From Thermoplasmata archaeon (GTDB lineage Archaea; Thermoplasmatota; Thermoplasmata; SG8-5; JAGLSY01): a stretch of 16,032 nt of DNA. The first letter of the stretch is position 1; each line of letters begins with the position of its first letter. The notes beneath the pieces were generated by a model. The model made no database searches and was not told where the DNA came from. It was given only the letters and a program-made list of their open reading frames with translations. The translations under genes and the position numbers were made by a program. Below are positions 1 through 7,288 of this stretch, piece by piece. The stretch is from the NCBI GenBank assembly GCA_023135545.1, contig JAGLSY010000142.1:1-16032 (forward strand), in the 5' to 3' direction.

Positions 1-3
1 TCC

Positions 4-30
4 GAATGCAATCACTCCGTTCTCGCATTC
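4..30. repeat. 27-nt imperfect palindromic repeat, copy 1
   Basis: The unit starts GAATGC and ends GCATTC, giving a 6-bp terminal stem. It matches the unit at 99-125 at 24 of 27 positions. One difference is compensatory: the sixth pair is C:G here and A:T in the other copy, which suggests the stem is kept by selection. The two copies start 95 nt apart and the first begins 3 nt from the window edge, so an array may continue outside. No function is known to me. Confidence 0.6.
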
Positions 31-41
31 AATTCCGGGAT

Positions 42-96
42 TTCGAAAGTGAGAACTTGGTTCGCACTTTTGAAACTTCGAATTCATTTCGAAGTT
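42..96. other. Two adjacent strong hairpins downstream of atpA
   Basis: Hairpin one pairs TTCGAAAGTG (42-51) with CACTTTTGAA (65-74), ten pairs with one G:T. After a 1x1 mismatch it continues with GAAC (53-56) paired to GTTC (60-63) around a 3-nt loop. Hairpin two pairs AACTTCGAA (74-82) with TTCGAAGTT (88-96), nine perfect pairs around loop TTCAT. They lie just past the atpA stop on the minus strand, so they could act as a terminator, a processing or stability element, or an intergenic repeat. There is no T-run typical of an archaeal terminator. Confidence 0.5.
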
Positions 97-98
97 CT

Positions 99-125
99 GA
101 ATGAAATCACTTCGTTCTCTCATTC
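99..125. repeat. 27-nt imperfect palindromic repeat, copy 2, overlapping the atpA stop
   Basis: The ends GAATGA and TCATTC form a 6-bp stem. The unit is 24/27 identical to 4-30, with a compensatory change (A:T for C:G) at the sixth pair. The complement of TCA at 120-122 is the TGA stop of atpA, so the repeat arm supplies the stop codon of the gene. Confidence 0.6.
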
Positions 126-1955
126 ATCCCCCTCCTTGGCTACTGGTTTCGCCGCGGCTGGCTTGGGTTTTGCTTTATCGACCGTCGGCTTGCTCTCGAC
201 GGCTCCCTCTACCTTGCCCCGCATCAATTCGCATTCTCCCATCATGCACTCCATGACCTTTTCCAATTCCTTCTCGAACTCCTGCTCGTATTTGACCTTG
301 GCCATATCGTCCTTTGATTTCATCTTCATTATGTCGGTGATGGGTATTCCGGATGATACCAGATTCATGGATTCATCATTGAATTTTTTAATGCAAGATA
401 GAAGGTTCTCCTGCCTGGCTGGTGAGCAGAAGGTGTCGACATCGTGGAAGGCGTTCTGCTGGAGGAAGTATTCCCTCAGCATCCTGGCCACCTCGAGAAG
501 CACGCGCTGGTCATCTGGCAGGGCATCGGCCCCGACAAGCTGCACGATTTCTTGCAGTTCTGCCTCCTTCTGGAGCACGGCCATCGCCCACTTGACCATC
601 TGGGTCCAGTCCTTGTCCACATTCTCACTGAACCACGGGTCGAGAGTCCGGGTGTAAAGGCTGTAGCTGTTGAGCCAGTTGACAGCCGGAAAGTGTCTTC
701 TCTCCCTCAATTTGGTGTCCAAAGCCCAGAAAACTTTCACGATTCTTAATGTAGCCTGGGTGACCGGTTCGGAGAAGTCGCCGCCCTGGGGTGAAACCGC
801 CCCTATAACAGATACAGAGCCTTCTATTTCATTCAAGCCGGTAACACGGCCGGCTCTTTCATAAAATTCAGATAACTTGGATGACAGGTATGCCGGATAC
901 CCTTCCTCACCTGGCATCTCCTCCAGCCTGGAGGATATTTCCCTCATGGCCTCGGCCCATCGTGAGGTCGAATCGGCCATAAGCGCGATGTCGTAGCCCA
1001 TGTCCCTGTAGTACTCGGCCATCGTAATTCCCGTGTAAACCGAGGCCTCTCTGGCGGCCACTGGCATGTTGGAAGTGTTGGCTATGAGAATGGTCCTGTC
1101 CATGAGCGGCGCACCCGATTTAGGGTCCTCCAGCTCCGGGAATTCCTTGAGAACATCGGCCATCTCGTTGCCTCTTTCACCGCAGCCAACATAGACCACG
1201 ATGTCGGCGTCGCTCCACTTGGCCAGCTGATGCTCTGTCACCGTTTTACCGGTTCCGAAACCGCCGGGAATCGCGGCAGTCCCGCCCTTGGCTATGGGGA
1301 AGAAGGTGTCCAGAACGCGCTGTCCCGTTATCAATGGAATATCGGGAGCCAGCTTCTGTCGGATGGGCCTCGGGTTCCTGACAGGCCACTTGTGATGCAT
1401 CATGAGTTGAGTTCCATCGTCCAGGGTGGCGATGGTCTCGTCGATGGTGAAGGAGCCGGTCTTTATGTCGGTGATGGTGCCGGACTTCCCCGGAGGGACC
1501 ATGATGTGATGCTTGATGTTTTGGGATTCCTGCACCCATCCCAGTATGGAATTGGGGGTCACTTTGTCGCCCGCCTGCGCCGTGGGATTGAAGTCCCACT
1601 TTTTCTCGTGGTCCAGCCCCGGTACATTGACTCCCCTCTCTATGATGTCGCCCATCTTCTCCTGAAGCACCTGGAGCGGCCTCTGGATGCCGTCGTAAAT
1701 GCTCGACAGAAGACCGGGGCCCAGCTCGGCGGTCAAAGGCTTTCCGGTGTCTATCACGGGCTCACCCGGTCTTATTCCGGACGTGTCCTCGTAGACCTGG
1801 ATAATGCTCTTCTCACCGACTATCTGGATGACCTCTCCCATCAGCTTTTCCTCGCCGATGAAGACCACATCGTACATCCTGGGGTTAATACCAGTAGCCG
1901 TGACCACAGGGCCAGCGACCCTGAAAATCTCACCTTGTTTATCATTTTCACTCAC
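120..1955 (-). CDS. atpA: A-type ATP synthase catalytic subunit A
   Basis: This is the catalytic nucleotide-binding subunit of the A1 head; three copies alternate with subunit B to make or hydrolyse ATP at the inner membrane face. From a GTG start the protein is 611 aa. I chose GTG at 1955 because AAAGGAGGATGA sits just upstream and the next residues (SENDKQGEIFRVAGPVV) match the usual N-terminus. The longer frame from 2045 would run through most of atpF. Visible landmarks are the P-loop GGFGTGKT (about 231-238), GCGERGNEM (about 258-266), MADSTSRWAEAMRE, and EEMPGEEGYPAYL. The family P-loop is normally GPFGSGKT, so Pro and Ser are replaced by Gly and Thr. The C-terminus carries an added Lys/Pro/Ala-rich tail (about 585-611). 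No intein interrupts the P-loop, although some archaea have one there. Its SD overlaps the atpF stop, so the two are probably translationally coupled. Confidence 0.97.
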   Translation of the reverse strand: MSENDKQGEIFRVAGPVVTATGINPRMYDVVFIGEEKLMGEVIQIVGEKSIIQVYEDTSGIRPGEPVIDTGKPLTAELGPGLLSSIYDGIQRPLQVLQEKMGDIIERGVNVPGLDHEKKWDFNPTAQAGDKVTPNSILGWVQESQNIKHHIMVPPGKSGTITDIKTGSFTIDETIATLDDGTQLMMHHKWPVRNPRPIRQKLAPDIPLITGQRVLDTFFPIAKGGTAAIPGGFGTGKTVTEHQLAKWSDADIVVYVGCGERGNEMADVLKEFPELEDPKSGAPLMDRTILIANTSNMPVAAREASVYTGITMAEYYRDMGYDIALMADSTSRWAEAMREISSRLEEMPGEEGYPAYLSSKLSEFYERAGRVTGLNEIEGSVSVIGAVSPQGGDFSEPVTQATLRIVKVFWALDTKLRERRHFPAVNWLNSYSLYTRTLDPWFSENVDKDWTQMVKWAMAVLQKEAELQEIVQLVGADALPDDQRVLLEVARMLREYFLQQNAFHDVDTFCSPARQENLLSCIKKFNDESMNLVSSGIPITDIMKMKSKDDMAKVKYEQEFEKELEKVMECMMGECELMRGKVEGAVESKPTVDKAKPKPAAAKPVAKEGDE

Positions 1956-1959
1956 AGTT

Positions 1960-2262
1960 TCATCCTCCTTTGAATAGATCGATTCCGATAACTCTCTTGA
2001 CTTTCTCTCTGAGGTCGCTCTCCTCCTCTCTTCCGACCGCCACAACGACCGGGCTTACGGATGCCAGGAATTTTCTTCTGGATTCATAGGGCAGTTTCTG
2101 GAGCGACGAATTGTGTATGATCACTATGCCCACCCCGGCATCCTGCATTATCGTGCCAAGCCTCGATTCAAGCTCGCTATCTTCCACCACGTGGACCTTC
2201 CTGATGCCCACCAGCCGGAAGCCCAGCACAAAATCCTCGGTTCCAAGCACGGCCAGTTCCAT
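1960..2262 (-). CDS. atpF: A-type ATP synthase subunit F
   Basis: This 100-aa protein is the small central-stalk subunit that sits with C and D in the rotor and modulates activity. The N-terminal MELAVLGTEDFVLGFRLVGI and the later GVGIVIIHNSS are typical of the Rossmann-like F fold, and the length is normal (about 100 aa). Its ATG directly follows the TGA of subunit C (TGAATG), and its own TGA lies inside the SD of subunit A. Both junctions point to translational coupling in one polycistronic message. Confidence 0.93.
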   Translation of the reverse strand: MELAVLGTEDFVLGFRLVGIRKVHVVEDSELESRLGTIMQDAGVGIVIIHNSSLQKLPYESRRKFLASVSPVVVAVGREEESDLREKVKRVIGIDLFKGG

Positions 2263-3345
2263 TCAGACCACCAACAATCCCCTTATCGTGTCGACATCCA
2301 GTTCGCTCTCCTTGCCCCTGGCGATTATCCTGAGATTGTCGACCTCTATCTTTTTCAGTATCAAATAATTAAGAATGGGAAGCACGGAAAGCGGATAGAC
2401 CTTGGCGAACTTATCGGCCTGCCTCAGCAGATGCTTCTCGGCCTGCCTGGTCATGTCATTGAGGCTCATGTTTTCCTCCACCCCTTCGGCCGCTTCGGCA
2501 ATGTCATCGTAGAAGGAAAATCTCTGAAGCTCGGCGATGAACTGGGAATAACTGGTCGCGGCCATCAGAGCCTTGAGGCCGGCACCCTTCAATTCCCCGC
2601 CGCCCGGTATGATGTACTGTTCGGGGTCCTTGATTCCCTTCTCGTGCAGTATCAGGTCGAATTTTATTTTCATCAGCGTGGTCAAATTCTCGATGTCGAT
2701 CTCCTTCTTTATGAAGTTGAGAAAGAGCGTGGCCGACCTGGATTTTACTTCTGATGCCGAGGATATCAACGCAGAAAAATAAGCCTTGTCAACCTCGTTC
2801 TCGAAGGGCATGAGGGTTGTTATCACGGCCGATTCCCCTATGTTTCTCAGCATCCTCTCCAGAGGAATATGGTAATGGGTTCCCTTTAGCCTGTCTATGA
2901 CCTCGGGGATGGTCTGCATCCGGGCCAGTTCCTGCTGCCTGGATACTTTTATCGTGCCGCAGGGTACCAGCTCCTTGATAATCTCTTCCGGCTCGGCCCC
3001 GTGGAACTTGCCCCTAAGGATGGTCTTGATGTTCCAGGCGTCCACCTTTCCGATATAGTGGCTCACCAGGGTTTCCAGCTGTCCCTCGCAGAAAGTTGTG
3101 ATCTGATTGTAGGTCTGGGCCAGGTTGGCGTTGGTCGCCCTCTCGATAAGCGCGGCACCCGAAAAATCAGAGGACATGGATTCTATTTCGCTCTTGTAGT
3201 GACTCTCACCGATATACCTGGATATGCCGGCAAGGTCCATGACAGAGAGCCGAAGATACTCGTCTCTCTGTATCAGGAAGCGCCTCTTGGCCCTCACCCT
3301 GGTGCAGGCGTATGGATAGTTGCTTGTCTTACGGCCGAATTTCAA
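2263..3345 (-). CDS. atpC: A-type ATP synthase subunit C (V-type AC39/C family)
   Basis: This 360-aa protein caps the rotor ring and links it to the central stalk. It is mostly helical with the repeated helical-bundle pattern of the family. Recognisable stretches are NYPYACTRVRAKRRFLI near the N-terminus, a YIGKVDAWNIKTILRGK block near the end of the first third, and a C-terminal LPILNYLILKKIEVDNLRII stretch, which is characteristic. The start ATG has a purine-rich SD (GGGGGAAG) and lies 11 nt after the subunit E stop. Length is normal. Its stop abuts the atpF start with no gap. Confidence 0.93.
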   Translation of the reverse strand: MKFGRKTSNYPYACTRVRAKRRFLIQRDEYLRLSVMDLAGISRYIGESHYKSEIESMSSDFSGAALIERATNANLAQTYNQITTFCEGQLETLVSHYIGKVDAWNIKTILRGKFHGAEPEEIIKELVPCGTIKVSRQQELARMQTIPEVIDRLKGTHYHIPLERMLRNIGESAVITTLMPFENEVDKAYFSALISSASEVKSRSATLFLNFIKKEIDIENLTTLMKIKFDLILHEKGIKDPEQYIIPGGGELKGAGLKALMAATSYSQFIAELQRFSFYDDIAEAAEGVEENMSLNDMTRQAEKHLLRQADKFAKVYPLSVLPILNYLILKKIEVDNLRIIARGKESELDVDTIRGLLVV

Positions 3346-3356
3346 TTTCTTCCCCC

Positions 3357-3917
3357 TTACTTGAAGAGGATCTCAGCCACTTCGCCTATCTTTTCCTGCC
3401 ACAGGTCATCGAGCAGAGTCTCGTAGGTCATGTTCAGCCTCTGGGTCTTATCCGAGTTTTCCACGATAATGCCGCCAGAGCACTGGATCGTGCCGGCGAA
3501 CTGGTAGTTGCCGGCCATCCTCTTTACATAATCGGCATCCTCCTGGTTGGAGTAGATGAAGCCCGAGGAAATAACCGTGCCAGCCTGTTTGACCAGACCG
3601 GAGATTATCTGCTCCTTCTTGTCCCTGGGAGCGGATCTCAGGCTTTGGAAGGTCTTGGCCTTGACGGCATCCAGAACCTCCTTTTCGGCCTTCAGCATGT
3701 TGCGTCGTCCATCGACCTCGGCCGAGGACATCTCCTGCTCCTTCATGAGCCCTATCTGCTTCTCGGCCTTCTCTCTGGCCTCGGCCATAATGGCCTTGGC
3801 TTCCTTCTGGGCCTTGTTGATTATCAGAATGGCTTCCGTCTCGCCTTCCTTGATTATCTTGCTCGATTCGAGCTTTCCCTTTTCGGTGACCTTCTTTGCG
3901 ACGTCGTCTAAGCTCAT
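3357..3917 (-). CDS. atpE: A-type ATP synthase subunit E, peripheral stalk
   Basis: This 186-aa protein forms the peripheral stalk together with subunit H and holds the A1 head still against rotor torque. The N-terminal half is Lys/Glu/Ala-rich coiled coil (VTEKGKLESSKIIKEGETEA and following). The C-terminal half is a globular mixed domain ending in DDLWQEKIGEVAEILFK, as in the family, which is usually about 180-200 aa. The start lies 17 nt after the subunit K stop, with an AAAGAGGT SD. Confidence 0.92.
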   Translation of the reverse strand: MSLDDVAKKVTEKGKLESSKIIKEGETEAILIINKAQKEAKAIMAEAREKAEKQIGLMKEQEMSSAEVDGRRNMLKAEKEVLDAVKAKTFQSLRSAPRDKKEQIISGLVKQAGTVISSGFIYSNQEDADYVKRMAGNYQFAGTIQCSGGIIVENSDKTQRLNMTYETLLDDLWQEKIGEVAEILFK

Positions 3918-3934
3918 CTGCTTACCTCTTTTGT

Positions 3935-4267
3935 TCAGCCGCCAATAATCATGAAGGCTACAAGCAGACCGAATATGACGATGGTCTCCGGAATAACGGT
4001 CATCAACAATCCTTTTCCAAACATCTTCGGGTCCTCTGCCATGGCTCCGACCGCAGCCGCACCCACAGACGCTTCACCGATACCGGCCCCTACGCCAGAA
4101 AGTCCGACAGCCAGACCGGCTCCGATGAGCTTCAGTCCATCACCGACATATTTGTCTCCAGTTGCTTCTTCAGCATGGTCTTCCTGTGCAGACACGGCAC
4201 CGAACATGAATGCCAGTGCAATGAAGACTACCGCGCCGAACAACATTGTTTTCACATATTTTCCCAT
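3935..4267 (-). CDS. atpK: A-type ATP synthase subunit K, proteolipid c-ring subunit
   Basis: This 110-aa membrane rotor subunit carries the coupling ion. Residues 1-27 are basic, then strongly hydrophobic, ending AVSAQ, and look like a cleavable signal peptide. An acidic spacer follows, then two transmembrane helices (about 44-76 and 84-108). Helix one ends with GAGIGEASVGAAAVGAMAED. Helix two holds VIPETIVIFG, where E94 is the expected ion-binding carboxylate, followed by T95. E65 in helix one sits where sodium-type c-subunits such as that of Ilyobacter have Gln, judged by alignment from memory. One hairpin per polypeptide is the simplest form; some archaea have fused multiples. Ion specificity cannot be decided from this sequence alone. 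Confidence 0.95.
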   Translation of the reverse strand: MGKYVKTMLFGAVVFIALAFMFGAVSAQEDHAEEATGDKYVGDGLKLIGAGLAVGLSGVGAGIGEASVGAAAVGAMAEDPKMFGKGLLMTVIPETIVIFGLLVAFMIIGG

Positions 4268-4279
4268 TCTTCATTCCTC

Positions 4280-6274
4280 CTAGTGTTCTATTGTACATTT
4301 TCTCCTCTTTCCAAAGGGCGTGTAGCGATTGCCGCCGCCCTCATAAAATTTAGTGAAGAACTCGACATAATGCAGCCTTAGCGAGTGCAGTGTCGGTCCT
4401 ATCAGTCCCAGTATGATATTTATGAAATGACCCATGAAGAAAATAAGGGCCGCCATGGCGATTCCCTTTCCTCCTCCGATCTCCCACTGGGCCAGGGCCA
4501 TGTTGTTGAATGCTATGGCGATTCCGGCAGATGAGGCACCTATAGCAAACAGCCTAGTGTACGACAGGGTATTGCTAAGCCACATGGTCGGCAGCTCGAT
4601 AAGGCCGGTCGCTCCCTCTGCCTTGATTACCATTATCATGCCCACCACTATCAGAGCTATGGAAATATAGATTATATTGGTGGTGTTTGGCATAGCCCAG
4701 CCCCTCATCATGATCGGCACAACATAGATAGAAAGTACCCATGCTCCTGTCAAAGCGATGATCCAGCCACCCTTCTCGAAGATGGCATCCTTCACACCGT
4801 GCAGCACGGCCACATTCCTGAATCCCAGGAACCAGGCAATATACAGATGGAAGATTCCTATGAGACATGTGAGGACCAGCATCAGCTCGATCTCATGAAC
4901 ACGGTGAAGCGGGAACACGATCTCCATGCCGTAGAGGATCTCCACCAGGGCATACTGGCTGTACTCTATCTCCACTATTCCCCACTGGGACAGAAGGCCT
5001 GCCTCGCCATGGTAATTGTAAAGCTCGAAGCCAAAGAATTCTCCGTAAAAGAATCCGAAGATGATCGTTGAGACCGAGGACCATTTCAGGATCCTGTTGA
5101 GCTGGGGCCCGACAGAGTCCATGGCGAACATCCTGAACATCTTGTCGGTTATTCCGCCGAGCACCATGCAGAGAACGATTATTCCGTAGGCCACATCTCC
5201 CAGCATGAAGCCGAAGAATATGGGGAAGAAAATGGCGACCAGAAAGGTCGGGTCGACCTCCTTGGCCTTGGGGTTCGAATATGCATCGATAAGCGGCTGG
5301 AACTGCCTGGGCGGACCGCGGTTCTTCATGAGAACAGGCGCATCATCATCTGTGGATTCCACTTCCTCCACGGTCACGTGGCTGTCGGTGGCCTTGTCCA
5401 CGGAAATGGTAACCTCCTCCACCCTGTTGGACGGAACCCAGCCCTCCATGATGAAGAACTCGTTGGTGGTGGCGCAATGAAGCGGCATCTCGGCGATATC
5501 CAGTTTATTGGCCAGATGCTCTTCCGATGCCAGTAGAAAATTGCCGTACTCCTCCCGGCTTTTGGTTATGCCCTCTTCCACCTTGGCCAGGCCCTTCTCC
5601 AGTTTGGCATGCTCGTCCGTGTTGGCCTTTTTCGCCTGGGCCAGTGTGCCCTCGAACCTGGGAATGTCCATGTACTCGAAATCCGCGATCTCCAGCAACT
5701 CCTTCACCCTGGCCTCATGTGCCAGGGGGCAGTGGATCACCGTAGTCCATTTCTTGTGCTCTTTGGCAGATTCGACCTTGCACTCGTTGAACAATTTACC
5801 CAGGGCCTCGGAAGGCGACATCTTCATGAAGCCCGTAAAGACCGTGACACTGGAAACGTCCAACCGCAGGGAATCTGGAAGGGAATCCAATTGAGCCAGC
5901 AGTTCTTTTTCCCTCCTCAGCTCATCCAGGCGGGATTCGGTCGAGGTCTTCTTCTTGAAAAGGGAGGTTACTTCCTCATCGGCTTTATCCAGCGTCGAGT
6001 CGAGCCACTTCTCCACGTTGGACACGGCCTCCTTCTTGGACAGGGCAAAACCCTCGATATCCAGCGAGCTGATTATGCTCTTGACCCTCAGTATCCTCTT
6101 GGAGAGGGCGGTTGCCTCCGGCAATGCCTCGCCTATCCTCAGGCCGCCTTTCTCCTCGGTGAAGTCCTTGATGTGAATGGCATTCTTCTCGTGGAGAACG
6201 GAAACGGCATCCCTCAATCGGTCCTTGGAACCGGTTATTATTACCTTTGAAAGTTTAGCGGTTTTAAGCCCCAT
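4280..6274 (-). CDS. atpI: A-type ATP synthase subunit I (a-subunit, ion channel stator)
   Basis: This 664-aa protein is the stator half of the membrane motor; it provides ion half-channels and anchors the peripheral stalks. The N-terminal ~320 residues are cytoplasmic with long charged coiled-coil segments. The C-terminal half has several hydrophobic helices, starting near DPTFLVAIFFPIFFGFMLGD. The essential arginine is in LSYTRLFAIGASSAG (R574), next to the long helix expected to face the c-ring. The ATG has a strong SD (GAGGAAGG) and overlaps the end of atpH by 11 nt. Length and order are those of the archaeal subunit I. Confidence 0.96.
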   Translation of the reverse strand: MGLKTAKLSKVIITGSKDRLRDAVSVLHEKNAIHIKDFTEEKGGLRIGEALPEATALSKRILRVKSIISSLDIEGFALSKKEAVSNVEKWLDSTLDKADEEVTSLFKKKTSTESRLDELRREKELLAQLDSLPDSLRLDVSSVTVFTGFMKMSPSEALGKLFNECKVESAKEHKKWTTVIHCPLAHEARVKELLEIADFEYMDIPRFEGTLAQAKKANTDEHAKLEKGLAKVEEGITKSREEYGNFLLASEEHLANKLDIAEMPLHCATTNEFFIMEGWVPSNRVEEVTISVDKATDSHVTVEEVESTDDDAPVLMKNRGPPRQFQPLIDAYSNPKAKEVDPTFLVAIFFPIFFGFMLGDVAYGIIVLCMVLGGITDKMFRMFAMDSVGPQLNRILKWSSVSTIIFGFFYGEFFGFELYNYHGEAGLLSQWGIVEIEYSQYALVEILYGMEIVFPLHRVHEIELMLVLTCLIGIFHLYIAWFLGFRNVAVLHGVKDAIFEKGGWIIALTGAWVLSIYVVPIMMRGWAMPNTTNIIYISIALIVVGMIMVIKAEGATGLIELPTMWLSNTLSYTRLFAIGASSAGIAIAFNNMALAQWEIGGGKGIAMAALIFFMGHFINIILGLIGPTLHSLRLHYVEFFTKFYEGGGNRYTPFGKRRKCTIEH

Positions 6275-6593
6275 TTGCCTTCCTCTCGAATTCTTTAATC
6301 AAAAAGTCGGATGCCTCCTCGACACCGGCGTTGGCCTTGAGCTTCAGGGCCTCGATCTGCCTGTTGGCCTTGGCGAGAACCAGTTCCTTTTCCTTGGCTA
6401 TCTCTTCGGATGCCTTTGTCAGCATGTTCTCGTACAGGGCCTTGGATCTGGTTCTGCCTTCGGTTATCTTGGCCTGTGCTTCATTCTTTGCCTTGGCAAG
6501 GTTCTTCTCTTTCTGAACGGCAGCGGATTTCTTTATCCTTTCGGCTTTCTCCTCTGCATCCTTTATCATATTCAAAATATCGGCTTTGTTCAT
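6264..6593 (-). CDS. atpH: A-type ATP synthase subunit H, peripheral stalk coiled coil
   Basis: This 109-aa protein pairs with subunit E to make the peripheral stalk. It is almost entirely Lys/Glu/Ala-rich coiled coil from MNKADILNMIKDAEEKAERI to the end, the usual size for AhaH (about 100-110 aa). I chose ATG at 6593 rather than the upstream in-frame ATG at 6650. The shorter start has GGTGG five nt upstream (6599-6603), and the 19 extra residues are Cys/Arg-rich and unlike the family. It is the first gene of the operon. Confidence 0.9.
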   Translation of the reverse strand: MNKADILNMIKDAEEKAERIKKSAAVQKEKNLAKAKNEAQAKITEGRTRSKALYENMLTKASEEIAKEKELVLAKANRQIEALKLKANAGVEEASDFLIKEFERKANGA

Positions 6594-6675
6594 GGCAACC
6601 ACCAAGCAACGTTTGTTCCAATTCGAACAGCGTATACACTTCTTTATCATAACCCTTACGGTGTAGATGTTAAGG

Positions 6676-6683
6676 GATATAGG
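6676..6683 (-). promoter_or_regulatory. Possible TATA box of the ATP synthase operon
   Basis: On the minus strand the bases read CCTATATC, about 85 nt before the atpH start. A TSS near 6651 would give a leader of roughly 60 nt. A weaker alternative is GTTATGATAAAG around 6642-6653. Neither has a clear BRE, so this call is tentative. Confidence 0.3.
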
Positions 6684-6994
6684 AGAATGTAAGATTCAGA
6701 AAAGGTTGAACATGCCAAGAATATGCCAACCCATCCAAAGAGGGCGTTCAACATACCAGTGGGGGTCCCAGTATTTTTCAGTATGGGTTATATTGATGTC
6801 CCAGTGCGGCGGGGGGCGGTAGGTGGGCAAAGCAATAGCTAGCAAGATATATCTCTGCAGAACAAAGCTGATATCATCAACATGCCCCGCCCAGGCCAGC
6901 TTGCTGGCCAGGGGTTGCGTAGTCGTTCACATTGGATTAATCAAGGATATAACAATCGCCGAGCGAGCAGGCTCACCCGAGTTTTTCTTTATAA

Positions 6995-7116
6995 CCCCTT
7001 TTTTCTTTTTTTAGATGCGTTGGCCAAACTTCCCAGAACGCATCTATTTTGTCAAACCTTGGTTTGACGCAGGAGGAGTGAGCCAGCGTAGCGAGGGTTA
7101 AAAAGAAAAAATGGGG
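6995..7116. other. Nested inverted repeats with T-rich/A-rich closing stem
   Basis: The outer arm CCCCTTTTTTCTTTTT (from 6995) is complementary to AAAAAGAAAAAATGGGG (7100-7116) with one bulged base. Inside are two clean hairpins. TAGATGCGTT (7012-7021) pairs with AACGCATCTA (7037-7046), ten perfect pairs. GTCAAACC (7051-7058) pairs with GGTTTGAC (7061-7068), eight pairs around a 2-nt loop. It may be a structured RNA, a bidirectional T-run terminator, or a small MITE-like element. No target-site duplication is evident. Confidence 0.45.
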
Positions 7117-7157
7117 GACGGAGCAATCGCGATAAAAGCAGAGACGGGGTTTTGTTA

Positions 7158-7198
7158 TTCTGGTTGCGTGTTTTCTCTTCATTTGTACGCGACCAGAA
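7158..7198. other. Long hairpin, 12-bp stem
   Basis: TTCTGGTTGCGT (7158-7169) pairs with ACGCGACCAGAA (7187-7198), twelve pairs including one G:T, around a 17-nt pyrimidine-rich loop. It is not part of any credible coding frame. It could belong to the same transcript as the hairpins on either side. Confidence 0.45.
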
Positions 7199-7288
7199 AA
7201 TCTAATACGATTATCAATAAACCCCAAGCGAAGTATTTGATTCGGATGTGCCAGTGAGTGACAGCGATGATATGCAGAAAAATTGCCC

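Noticed and set aside
49..657. 202-codon plus-strand frame opposite atpA
   Set aside because: It is a Ser/Thr/Phe-rich antisense shadow of a clearly conserved gene.
1242..1265. Intein in the AtpA P-loop
   Set aside because: Inteins are known at this site in some archaea, but here the reading frame is continuous through the P-loop with no insertion.
1956..2045. Longer N-terminus of AtpA starting at 2045
   Set aside because: It overlaps atpF almost throughout, is Arg/Ser/Glu-rich and unlike the family, and the GTG at 1955 has a strong SD.
6615..6640. GTTCGAAT-like bases on the minus strand suggesting a tRNA T-loop
   Set aside because: The flanking bases do not form a T-stem, and no acceptor, D or anticodon arm can be drawn.
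6594..6650. Longer N-terminus of AtpH starting at 6650
   Set aside because: The extra residues are Cys/Arg-rich and not family-like; ATG 6593 has GGTGG at good spacing.
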